Source: an uncultured Roseibium sp.
Lineage (GTDB): Bacteria > Pseudomonadota > Alphaproteobacteria > Rhizobiales > Stappiaceae
NCBI RefSeq assembly: GCF_963675985.1
Contig: NZ_OY780957.1
Location: 620,001-684,000 of the forward strand
Direction of reading: 5' to 3'
Length of the DNA stretch: 64,000 nucleotides
A model generated the notes under the pieces. It was not told the origin of the DNA. It ran no database searches and worked only from the letters and a program-made list of their open reading frames with translations. The translations under genes and the position numbers were made by a program. Below, in pieces: positions 46,688 to 54,316 of the stretch (positions are counted from its first letter, which is position 1; each line of letters begins with the position of its first letter).

Positions 46688-47785
46688 CTATTCCGCCACG
46701 CAGGCCTGGAAGCTCTTCTTCAGAACATCCCAGTTGAGATCACGCCCGATGAACACCAGACGGCTTTCGCGCGGTTCATCCGCCTTCCAATCGCGCTGGT
46801 GATCGCCTTCAACGATCATGTGCACACCCTGGATGACATAGCGCTGCGGATCATCCTTGAACGCGATAATGCCTTTCAGGCGCAGGATGTTGGGGCCCTG
46901 AACCTGGGTGACCTGGTTGATCCACGCAAAGAACATCTCCGGATTGAGATCCCCGGCCTTCAACGAAATGCTCTTCACCGAATGCGGATTGTCGTCATGG
47001 TGATGGTGGTCATGATCGCAATCCGGACCGCATTCATGATCGTGGTCGTGATGATGGTGCTCATGGCCATGATGGTGATGATCGTGGTCGCAATCGGGGC
47101 CACATTCGTGTTCGTGATGACCGTGTTCAAGGAAATGCGGATCGAGCGACAGGATGCGGTCGAGATCGAAGGCACCACGGTCGAGCACCGCCTTCAGGTC
47201 CACTGCACAGCGCTCGGTGTAATGGCGAATGGCGTAAGGGTTGATGGACCGGATCCGCGCATCGACCGTCTCCAGTTCCTCCTTGGAAACCAGGTCGGTC
47301 TTGTTGATCAGGATAACGTCAGCGAAGGCGATCTGGTCTTCCGCCTCTTCCGTATCCTCCAGGCGCTGCAGCACATGGCGCGCGTCGACGACGGCCACCA
47401 CCGCATCCAGCTTGGAAGCGGCGCGCACGTCGTCGTCCATGAAGAAGGTCTGGGCGACGGGAGCCGGATCGGCCACGCCGGTCGTCTCCACGATGATGGC
47501 GTCGAACGCGCCCTTGCGCTTCATCAGGTTCTGTACGGTGCGGATCAGGTCGCCGCGAACGGTGCAGCAGATGCAGCCGTTGTTCATTTCGAAGATTTCT
47601 TCGTCCGACTCGACCAGCAGGTCGTTGTCGATGCCGACTTCGCCGAATTCATTGACGATCACGGCGTATTTCTGGCCGTGGTTCTCGGTCAGGATCCGGT
47701 TCAAGAGTGTCGTTTTGCCGGATCCGAGATAGCCGGTCAGCACCGTGACCGGAATCTGATGGGTCGTTGCTTCAGTCGCAGACAT
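46688..47785 (-). CDS. CobW/COG0523 metallochaperone GTPase with duplicated His/Cys-rich module
   Basis: 365 residues. Walker A is GYLGSGKTT (18-26), the conserved metal motif is C71-I-C73-C74, G3 is near VETTGVADP, and G4 is NKTD (161-164). The CobW_C domain begins near residue 270 (VKSISLKAGDLNPEMFF). Between the domains, residues 221-263 form a His-rich loop in which the unit HECGPDCDHDHHHH occurs twice (226-239 and 250-263), about 18 His in all. Such proteins insert or traffic Zn2+ or Co2+, and relatives activate Fe-type nitrile hydratase. It is the first gene of the CobW/WD40/DUF2937/GGT run. Confidence 0.95.
   Translation of the reverse strand: MSATEATTHQIPVTVLTGYLGSGKTTLLNRILTENHGQKYAVIVNEFGEVGIDNDLLVESDEEIFEMNNGCICCTVRGDLIRTVQNLMKRKGAFDAIIVETTGVADPAPVAQTFFMDDDVRAASKLDAVVAVVDARHVLQRLEDTEEAEDQIAFADVILINKTDLVSKEELETVDARIRSINPYAIRHYTERCAVDLKAVLDRGAFDLDRILSLDPHFLEHGHHEHECGPDCDHDHHHHGHEHHHHDHDHECGPDCDHDHHHHDDNPHSVKSISLKAGDLNPEMFFAWINQVTQVQGPNILRLKGIIAFKDDPQRYVIQGVHMIVEGDHQRDWKADEPRESRLVFIGRDLNWDVLKKSFQACVAE
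46997..47110 (-). repeat. Tandem duplication encoding the His/Cys-rich module of CobW
   Basis: Two 42-base copies (46997-47038 and 47069-47110) encode the same 14-residue unit and are separated by 30 bases coding for further His-rich sequence. Third-position differences show that the copies are not very recent. Confidence 0.8.
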
Positions 47786-47991
47786 GGGAGGTCCCTTGCG
47801 CGGAAATATTTATGTGCCCGGCGAGAAGGCCAGACGCGAGTCACCGCGAATATAGGCGCTAAGGGCGTCACATGGGAGAGGCTTTACGGGAATTCTGGTT
47901 TGCCGGCATTGTTCACCTTTACCCTATCTCCACCTTTCCAGACCGGTGCCTTCTCCGCTAAACAGGCAGAAAGACCGAAAAGGGGGGACCC

Positions 47992-49173
47992 ATGCTCAAG
48001 ACCATTGCCGGCTTCGACCGTATCGGCGAGGAAAACGCCTTTGCCGTGCTTGCCCGCGCCACGCAACTCGCCTCTGAAGGACGCGACATCATCAACCTGG
48101 GCATCGGCCAGCCCGACTTCAAAACCCCGGACCACATCGTCGAGGCCGCCATCAAGGCGCTGCGCGACGGCCACCACGGCTACACGCCGGCAACCGGTAT
48201 CCTGCCACTGCGAGAAGCCGTCTGCGCCGACCTTCACAAGCGCGTCGGCGCCGAGGTCAATCCGGACAATGTGGTGATCGTGCCAGGCGGCAAGGTGACC
48301 ATGTTCATGGCGATCCTGATGTTCGGCGAACCGGGCAAGGAGATCCTCTACCCGGATCCAGGCTTTCCGATCTACCGCTCCATGATCGAATTCACCGGCG
48401 CCAAACCCGTTCCGATCCCGATCCGTGAGGAAAACGACTTCGCCTTTTCGGCCGAAGAAACCCTGTCGCTGATCAACGACAAGACCAGCCTGATCATTCT
48501 CAATTCCCCCGCTAACCCGACCGGCGGCGTCACGCCGCGCGCGGAGATCGAGAAACTGGTGACGGGCCTCGCGGCCTTCCCGGACGTGGCGGTCATGTCC
48601 GACGAGATCTACGCCCAGATGACCTATGACGGCATGGAGCACGTTTCCCTGCTCGGCTTTGAGGAGTTGCGCGACCGGCTGATCCTGCTCGACGGCTGGT
48701 CCAAGACCTATGCCATGACCGGCTGGCGGCTCGGCTATTCGGTCTGGCCCGATGCGCTCATCGACAAGGCGCGCAAGCTTTCCGTCAACGCCTGGTCCTG
48801 CGTCAACGCGCCGACACAATTCGCCGGCATTGCCGCCCTCACCGGCCCGCAGGACGAGGCCCGCGCCATGGTCGCCGAATTCGACAAGCGCCGAAAGGTC
48901 GTGGTCGAAGGCCTCAACGCCCTGCCGAACGTGACCTGCCGGACACCGCTCGGCGCTTTCTATGCCTTCCCGAACATCACGGCGACCGGCTGGAAGGCCA
49001 AGGAGCTCGCTTCCGCATTGCTGGAAGAGGCCGGTGTCGCCGTCATCGGCGGACCGGACTTCGGCATTCTGGGTGAAGGCTATATTCGCTTGTCCTATGC
49101 CAACTCGACGGAAAACATCCTCCGCGCCCTGAAGCGCATGGACGAGTTCCTGGCGGCCAACAGCAAGGTCTGA
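47992..49173 (+). CDS. PLP-dependent class I/II aminotransferase
   Basis: 393 residues. It transfers an amino group between an amino acid and a 2-oxo acid. Fold-type I motifs are NLGIGQPDFKTPDHIVEAA, HHGYTPATGILPLREAV, LNSPANPTGGVTPRAEIE, MSDEIYAQMTYDG, the PLP Lys in DGWSKTYAMTGWRLGY, and GEGYIRLSYANS with the substrate-carboxylate Arg. It has a strong purine-rich site (AGGGGGG) before the ATG. It resembles aspartate/alanine-type aminotransferases; the substrate is not resolved. Confidence 0.93.
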   Translation: MLKTIAGFDRIGEENAFAVLARATQLASEGRDIINLGIGQPDFKTPDHIVEAAIKALRDGHHGYTPATGILPLREAVCADLHKRVGAEVNPDNVVIVPGGKVTMFMAILMFGEPGKEILYPDPGFPIYRSMIEFTGAKPVPIPIREENDFAFSAEETLSLINDKTSLIILNSPANPTGGVTPRAEIEKLVTGLAAFPDVAVMSDEIYAQMTYDGMEHVSLLGFEELRDRLILLDGWSKTYAMTGWRLGYSVWPDALIDKARKLSVNAWSCVNAPTQFAGIAALTGPQDEARAMVAEFDKRRKVVVEGLNALPNVTCRTPLGAFYAFPNITATGWKAKELASALLEEAGVAVIGGPDFGILGEGYIRLSYANSTENILRALKRMDEFLAANSKV

Positions 49174-49187
49174 ACCGCCACAGAGCC

Positions 49188-50135
49188 TCAGCCGGGAACC
49201 GGCGTGACTGCCTTGCCCGTCTCGAACCAGCTGGTCAGGTTGTCGACCACGAGCTGCCCCATCGCGTCCCGCGTGTGCACCGATGCGGAGCCCACATGGG
49301 GCAGCAGGGTCACCCGGTCGAGCGCCATCAGCCCGGCCGGCACATGGGGTTCGTCCTCGAACACGTCGAGACCGGCGCCATAAATGACCCCCTTTTCCAG
49401 CGCCTCGATCAAAGCCACCTCGTCAACCACGGTTCCCCGGCCGATGTTGATCAGGATTCCGTTCGAACCGAGTGCGGCAAGAACCTCGCCGTTGACGGCG
49501 TGATGGGTCTCCGGTCCGCCCGGTGCGACCACCATCAGCGTATCGCAGGCCTCCGCAAGACCGAGCAGGCTGTCGTGATAGGGATAGGCGACATCCGCCT
49601 GGCGGGTTCGACCGTGGTAATGAACCTTAAGGCCGAACGCCTCAGCGCGCTTCGCAATCGCCTTGCCGATCCGGCCGAGCCCGAAAATGCCGAGCGTCCG
49701 CCCGGCCAAGGTCGCTCCGGTCAGGGGATAGGGACCTGTCGTTTCCCACTTGCCGTCACGCAACCATTTTTCCGCTGCGGAAAGTTCCCGGACGGTCATG
49801 ATCAGAAGACCGAGCGCCGTATCGGCGACTTCTCCTGTCAGCACATCGGGCGTGTTCGTCACGACGATGTTCTTCGCCGAGCAGTCCGTCACCTTGATGT
49901 TGTCGTAGCCGACACCGAAATTCGAAGCGATCTCGACATTCGGGAATTTTGAAAGGAAACCCGCGTCGATTCGTGTGCCCTGCACAGCGATGCCCCGGAT
50001 CTTTTCCGCGACCTCCGCAATCAGGCTCTCCGGATCATCCGCTTCGAACAACTTGTGAACGGTGAATTTTTCCTCCAGCCCGCGCATGACGACCGGCAGC
50101 ATGGCTTGCGGCATCAGAATATCGACTTTGCTCAT
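49188..50135 (-). CDS. D-2-hydroxyacid dehydrogenase (glyoxylate/hydroxypyruvate reductase-like)
   Basis: 315 residues from the ATG at 50135, preceded by GAGGGG 4 bases upstream; an extended N-terminus to 50300 is unlikely. The NAD(P) motif is LGIFGLGRIGKAIAKRAEAFG. Catalytic residues are Arg in NIGRGTVVDEVAL, Glu in DVFEDEPHVP and His in LLPHVGSAS. HYHGRTRQ after the second beta strand suggests NADPH preference. It is convergent with the aminotransferase, and both could handle 2-oxo or hydroxy acids brought in by the neighbouring TRAP system. Confidence 0.92.
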   Translation of the reverse strand: MSKVDILMPQAMLPVVMRGLEEKFTVHKLFEADDPESLIAEVAEKIRGIAVQGTRIDAGFLSKFPNVEIASNFGVGYDNIKVTDCSAKNIVVTNTPDVLTGEVADTALGLLIMTVRELSAAEKWLRDGKWETTGPYPLTGATLAGRTLGIFGLGRIGKAIAKRAEAFGLKVHYHGRTRQADVAYPYHDSLLGLAEACDTLMVVAPGGPETHHAVNGEVLAALGSNGILINIGRGTVVDEVALIEALEKGVIYGAGLDVFEDEPHVPAGLMALDRVTLLPHVGSASVHTRDAMGQLVVDNLTSWFETGKAVTPVPG

Positions 50136-50384
50136 TAGCCCCTCGAAGAACCTGGTGGGATTGATACGGAACGGCCCGTTCCTTCCTCTTCGAAAGGTCA
50201 AGGGAAAACGCGCTTGTGGCAAGCCCCGGGGGACATAATCCTCGGCAAAACTCTTTTCTCGAAAGTCGTGCTTGCGGGATGCCGCCGGATGTATTTCCAT
50301 CGATTTATCAAGTGCGGAACGTGTTGACCGTCTGCAAACCCTGGGTCACTCTTTGCGCCATAAAATAAATTGGGAGGAACAATC

Positions 50385-51389
50385 ATGAAAACTTTAACCT
50401 GGGCCGCCGGCGCGGCTCTTGCTGCCGGTCTGTTCGCCGGCCTGTCGTCCAGCCCGACATTCGCTGCCGATACCACGTTGCGCATTTCGCTCCAGTTGCC
50501 GCTGAAGAGCCACCTCGGCCAGAACCTGGTTCTGTTCAAGGACGAGGTGGAAAAGACGTCCAACGGCGATATCGCGGTTGAAATCTACGACAGCGCGCAG
50601 CTTTACAAGGACAAGGAAGTTCCCGCCGCCGTCGGCTCCGGCGCCATCGAGATGGGCGTTGCCTCGCTGACCCGCTACGTCGGCGACATTCCGGCCGTCG
50701 ACATCTTCTACCAGCCGTTCCTGTTCGATACCGAAGCCAAGGTCCGCGCCGCCGTTGCCAAGGGCTCTCCCGTGCGCGGCCCGCTGGATGAAGCGATTGC
50801 AGGCACCGGCTCGACCGTGTTGTGGTGGCAGGCCTATGGCGGCGCCATCATGCTGTCCAAAGGCGGCCCGGTGAAAACTCCGGCCGACATGAAGGGCAAG
50901 AAGGTCCGTGTGTTCGGCAAGACCCTCGGCGACTTCGTCAAGGCGGCCGGCGGTGCGCCGACCCTGATCTCCGGGTCCGAGCAGTATCTCGCCTACCAGC
51001 GCGGCACGGTCGATATCGGCATGACCGGCATCTCCGGCGTCAAGTCGCGCAAGCTCTGGGAAGTGATGGACACCATCACCGAAACCAATCACGCCGACAT
51101 CGAGTTCATCGTCGTGGTCAACACCGACTTCTGGAACGGCCTTCCCGAAGAGCACAGGAAGCTGATCGAAGCAGCGGCAATGAAAGCCGAAGCCGACGTT
51201 CGCGACCGCATGTCCCAGATCGAGGCCAGTGCCTACGCGGCAGCCAAGGAAAACGGCATGACCGTCTACAAGCCGACGGCCGACGAGCTGGCACAGTGGA
51301 AAGCTGTCTCACAACCGGTCTACGAAACCTACAAGGAAAAGGCCGGCGACCTCGGCGCCAAAGTTCTCTCTGCCGCTCAGGCAATGTGA
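50385..51389 (+). CDS. TRAP transporter substrate-binding protein (DctP-type)
   Basis: 334 residues from the ATG at 50385, with GGGAGGA 6 bases upstream. A Sec signal peptide has cleavage near SPTFAADT. DctP-fold motifs are NGDIAVEIYDSAQLYKDKEV, MGVASLTRYVG, GKKVRVFGKTLGDFVKAAGG with the ligand-anchoring Arg, and YLAYQRGTVDIGMTGISGV. The ligand is probably a carboxylate. It starts an operon P-Q-M plus an isocitrate lyase-family enzyme. Confidence 0.93.
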   Translation: MKTLTWAAGAALAAGLFAGLSSSPTFAADTTLRISLQLPLKSHLGQNLVLFKDEVEKTSNGDIAVEIYDSAQLYKDKEVPAAVGSGAIEMGVASLTRYVGDIPAVDIFYQPFLFDTEAKVRAAVAKGSPVRGPLDEAIAGTGSTVLWWQAYGGAIMLSKGGPVKTPADMKGKKVRVFGKTLGDFVKAAGGAPTLISGSEQYLAYQRGTVDIGMTGISGVKSRKLWEVMDTITETNHADIEFIVVVNTDFWNGLPEEHRKLIEAAAMKAEADVRDRMSQIEASAYAAAKENGMTVYKPTADELAQWKAVSQPVYETYKEKAGDLGAKVLSAAQAM

Positions 51390-51411
51390 TCGGCCGTTTT
51401 ACATAACCCCT

Positions 51412-51438
51412 GCCCCGGACGGATGCCCCGTCCGGGGC
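51412..51438 (+). other. Strong hairpin between dctP and dctQ of the second TRAP operon
   Basis: An 11-bp stem (GCCCCGGACGG/CCGTCCGGGGC) with a 5-base loop, 22 bases after the dctP stop, followed by only TTT. It is a partial terminator or mRNA stabiliser that would keep binding protein in excess over permease. Confidence 0.75.
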
Positions 51439-51456
51439 TTTCCCCGTCTGCGACCG

Positions 51457-51966
51457 ATGTTCATGGCTCATTTTCAATATCTGATCAAAGCGCTTGCCAG
51501 GTTGGCCGCAGCCCTTTTCGTGACGGCCGGCTTCATGCTGACCTATGAGGTCATCGCCCGCTATTTCTTTTCCGCGCCCACGATCTGGGCGGCCGAACTG
51601 TCCCAACTCACCCTGATCTGGGGCACGCTGCTGGCCATGGCCTGGCTGCTCGGCGCCCGACACCACATCGCGGTCGACGCGCTGGTCGACCTGCTTTCCC
51701 CGGAGCAGCGCCGGTTCACCGAAGCTTTCGCCATGCTCTGCGTTGCCGCCTTCAGCGCTGTCGTCGCCTGGAAGGGATGGGAGATCTTCCTCGATTCCTT
51801 CGAGCGCGGACGCACCACCGGATCCATGCTCGACCTGCCGACCTGGGTTTCCGAACTGGCTGTCCCGGTCGGATTCGCGCTTCTGTTCCTGCAGGCTCTC
51901 CTGGAGGCCTACCGTTCCCTCACCGGAGAACGTGACATCGACGCCCCGCACGGAGGCTATGAATGA
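51457..51966 (+). CDS. TRAP transporter small permease (DctQ-type)
   Basis: 169 residues with four hydrophobic segments. The DctQ signature AAELSQLTLIWGTLLAMAWLLGARHHIAVDALVDLL spans about residues 45-80. The in-frame ATG at 51463 is an alternative start and neither has a good ribosome site, so coupling through the upstream hairpin region may matter. It overlaps dctM by 4 bases. Confidence 0.93.
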   Translation: MFMAHFQYLIKALARLAAALFVTAGFMLTYEVIARYFFSAPTIWAAELSQLTLIWGTLLAMAWLLGARHHIAVDALVDLLSPEQRRFTEAFAMLCVAAFSAVVAWKGWEIFLDSFERGRTTGSMLDLPTWVSELAVPVGFALLFLQALLEAYRSLTGERDIDAPHGGYE

Positions 51967-53237
51967 GCACCCTGATGATCCTGGTCGCGCTGTTTGCTCT
52001 TCTGCTCTTGCGCGTTCCGGTCGCCTTCGCGCTTGGCGGGCTCGGGCTGGCGCTCCTGGTTTCCGGCGGTTTCTCACCGCTCATGGCGCCGCAGGCGATC
52101 CTGTCGACCCTCGACGGTTTCATCCTGCTGGCCGTGCCCCTGTTCCTGCTGATGTCGAACGTGCTTCTGAAAGGCGGTGTCGGCAAGGACCTGTTTGCCG
52201 CCGTTCACGCCTGGGTCGGCCACTGGCCCGGTGGTCTTGCGGTCGCAACCATCCTGTCCTGCGCGATCTTCGCCGCCATTTCCGGATCGTCCGTGGCAAC
52301 GGCGGCCACCATCGGCACCGTCGCCATTCCGGAGATGATCAAGCGCGGCTACGAGCGCCGCTTCGTCTACGGCCTGCTGGCCGCCGGCGGAACGCTCGGC
52401 ATTCTGATTCCGCCCTCGATCCCGATGATCGTCTACGGCTTCATCACCGAACAATCGGTCATCGCCCTGTTTCTCGCCGGCATCGGCCCGGGCATCCTGC
52501 TTGTCGTCTTCTTCATCGCCTTTTCGATGATCTACGCCCGCTGGTTCGGCGGCTACAAGCCGGAACCGGCGGCCGGCTGGCAGGAACGCAAGGATGCCGC
52601 CTTACGCGCAGCGCCCAGCATTCTTCTGGCTGCCATCGTCATCGGCGCGATCTACACCGGCGCCGCCACGCCGACGGAGGCTGCCGCCGTCGGTTTTGCC
52701 GCCGCCCTGGTGATTACCGCCGTCGTCCTGCGCACCCTGACCTGGAAAGGCTTCAAGGAAGCCGCCTTCGAAGCCATGACAACGACGGTCGCCATCCTGA
52801 TGATCATCGCCGGCGCCAAGGTCTTCGGCAAGGCGATCACCCTTTACCGAATTCCCCAGGATATTTCCGTCCTCATCGAGCAGACGATCCACACGCCTTT
52901 CACCTTCCTGATCGTCGTGTCGATCGTCCTTCTGTGCATGGGGCTGGTGTTCGAGACGCTGTCCATGGTCCTGATCATGACCCCTGTGCTCCTGCCCTCG
53001 GCCGAGGTCATGGGTCTGGATCCGATCTGGTTCGGCGTCTATATGGTCATCCTCGTGGAATGCGCCCTGATCACACCTCCGGTGGGGCTCAATCTCTACG
53101 TCATCCAGTCCGTGGCGCGCGCAAGCCTCGGCGACGTAGCGCGCGGCGTCCTTCCGTTCCTTGTCCTGATGCTGATCAGCGTCTTCCTGCTGTATCTCTG
53201 GCCGGATCTCGCGCTCTACATCCCGTTCAAACTCTAA
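51963..53237 (+). CDS. TRAP transporter large permease (DctM-type)
   Basis: 424 residues, the standard length, 11-12 hydrophobic segments. Motifs are FLLMSNVLLKGGVGKDLFAAVHAWVGHWPGGL, the SGSSVATAATIGTVAIPEM region, GGTLGILIPPSIPMIVYGFIT and ECALITPPVGLNLYVIQ. The start overlaps the dctQ stop (ATGA). The normal size contrasts with the two enlarged large permeases at 27655-32487. Confidence 0.95.
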   Translation: MSTLMILVALFALLLLRVPVAFALGGLGLALLVSGGFSPLMAPQAILSTLDGFILLAVPLFLLMSNVLLKGGVGKDLFAAVHAWVGHWPGGLAVATILSCAIFAAISGSSVATAATIGTVAIPEMIKRGYERRFVYGLLAAGGTLGILIPPSIPMIVYGFITEQSVIALFLAGIGPGILLVVFFIAFSMIYARWFGGYKPEPAAGWQERKDAALRAAPSILLAAIVIGAIYTGAATPTEAAAVGFAAALVITAVVLRTLTWKGFKEAAFEAMTTTVAILMIIAGAKVFGKAITLYRIPQDISVLIEQTIHTPFTFLIVVSIVLLCMGLVFETLSMVLIMTPVLLPSAEVMGLDPIWFGVYMVILVECALITPPVGLNLYVIQSVARASLGDVARGVLPFLVLMLISVFLLYLWPDLALYIPFKL

Positions 53238-53248
53238 GGTCACACTTC

Positions 53249-54121
53249 ATGTCCCAGGCTGCGAAACTGCGCGCCCTTCTCGCGCAAGACAAATTGCACG
53301 TGATGCCCTGCTGCTTCGATGCGCTCTCTGCCAAACTGATCGAGCAGGCCGGTTTCGATCTCACCTTCATGTCCGGATTTGCCGCGTCCGCGTCGCGCAT
53401 CGGCGCCCCGGACCTCGGCCTCATGTCTTACGGCGAAGTCCTCGACCAGGTTCGCAACATCACCGACGCCACGTCGATCCCGCTTCTGGCAGATGGCGAC
53501 ACCGGCTACGGCAATGCCATGAACGTCCGCCGCACTGTCGCGGGGTTCGCCAAGGCTGGGGCTGCCGCCGTGATGATCGAAGACCAGCTTGCCCCCAAAC
53601 GCTGCGGCCATACGCCGGGCAAGGCCGTCGTCTCCCGCGAGGAAGCCTACGACCGGATCCGTGCCGCCAATGACGCGCGAGAGGAAGGTGCCGACATCCT
53701 GATCCTGGCGCGCACCGATGCCCGCCACGACCACGGCCTGGGCGAGGCCATCGAACGGGCGGCGAAGTTCGCAGAACTGGGCGCGGACATCCTGTTCGTC
53801 GAAGCCCCGAAGACGGTGGAGGAAATGCGCACCGTCTGTTCCGAACTGCCCGGTCCGAAGATGGCCAATATCGTGGAAGGCGGCGAAACGCCGGATCTGC
53901 CGCAGGACGAATTGCGCGACCTGGGCTACGCCATTGCCGCCTATCCGCTGACGCTGATGGCCGCCGCCATGAAGGCCATGACCGAAACGCTTGCGGTGAT
54001 GAAACAGGATGGCGCACGAGGCTCGCATCTGATGGATTTCAAGACGCTGCGACAGACAATCGGCTTCAATGATTATTACGAGGCTTCAGAAAAGTACCAG
54101 TCGTCGTCACGCAAGATCTGA
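53249..54121 (+). CDS. Isocitrate lyase / PEP mutase superfamily enzyme (2-methylisocitrate or dimethylmalate lyase-like)
   Basis: 290 residues. A TIM-barrel lyase that splits C-C bonds of 2-hydroxy diacids or decarboxylates oxaloacetate. Family motifs are the metal-site region LLADGDTGYGNAMNVRRTV, IEDQLAPKRCGHTPGKAVVSREE with the catalytic Cys of the K-R-C-G-H motif, ILARTDARHDHGLGEAIERA and NIVEGGETPDL. It lies 11 bases after dctM, so probably the same operon. The imported acid or its product may be its substrate. The exact reaction is not fixed by sequence. Confidence 0.9.
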   Translation: MSQAAKLRALLAQDKLHVMPCCFDALSAKLIEQAGFDLTFMSGFAASASRIGAPDLGLMSYGEVLDQVRNITDATSIPLLADGDTGYGNAMNVRRTVAGFAKAGAAAVMIEDQLAPKRCGHTPGKAVVSREEAYDRIRAANDAREEGADILILARTDARHDHGLGEAIERAAKFAELGADILFVEAPKTVEEMRTVCSELPGPKMANIVEGGETPDLPQDELRDLGYAIAAYPLTLMAAAMKAMTETLAVMKQDGARGSHLMDFKTLRQTIGFNDYYEASEKYQSSSRKI

Positions 54122-54316
54122 TCCAGATCGAACAGAACGCCTTTGCCAAACGTAAGAATACATGCTTCGAATCAAAAAAGATATTGTAAAATATACTAAT
54201 ATTTATATTTATAATGGTGAAAAATTTCATATTTAAGATATTCTAATACTTGAAATTATAAATATTGTTAAGATTCTACGCCATTCTTTCGCAGCGTTTA
54301 ACGATGGCCGCGGCGA
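54122..54316. other. Very AT-rich intergenic stretch upstream of the diguanylate cyclase
   Basis: About 195 bases with a sharp AT peak at about 54155-54285, where long A/T runs are broken only by single G/C bases. It contains no ORF. It probably carries the promoter of the gene at 54317, a DNA-bending region or a binding region for a nucleoid protein of the xenogeneic-silencer type. Only the composition is seen directly. Confidence 0.5.

Noticed and set aside
47786..47991. Zur box upstream of the CobW gene
   Set aside because: No GTTATNNTATAAC-like palindrome was visible between the CobW and aminotransferase starts. A weaker site cannot be excluded by eye.
51743..53248. Long in-frame extension upstream of the isocitrate lyase-family start
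   Set aside because: It runs through dctQ and dctM in another frame and encodes Arg/Pro/Ser-rich sequence. The family N-terminus begins at the ATG at 53249.
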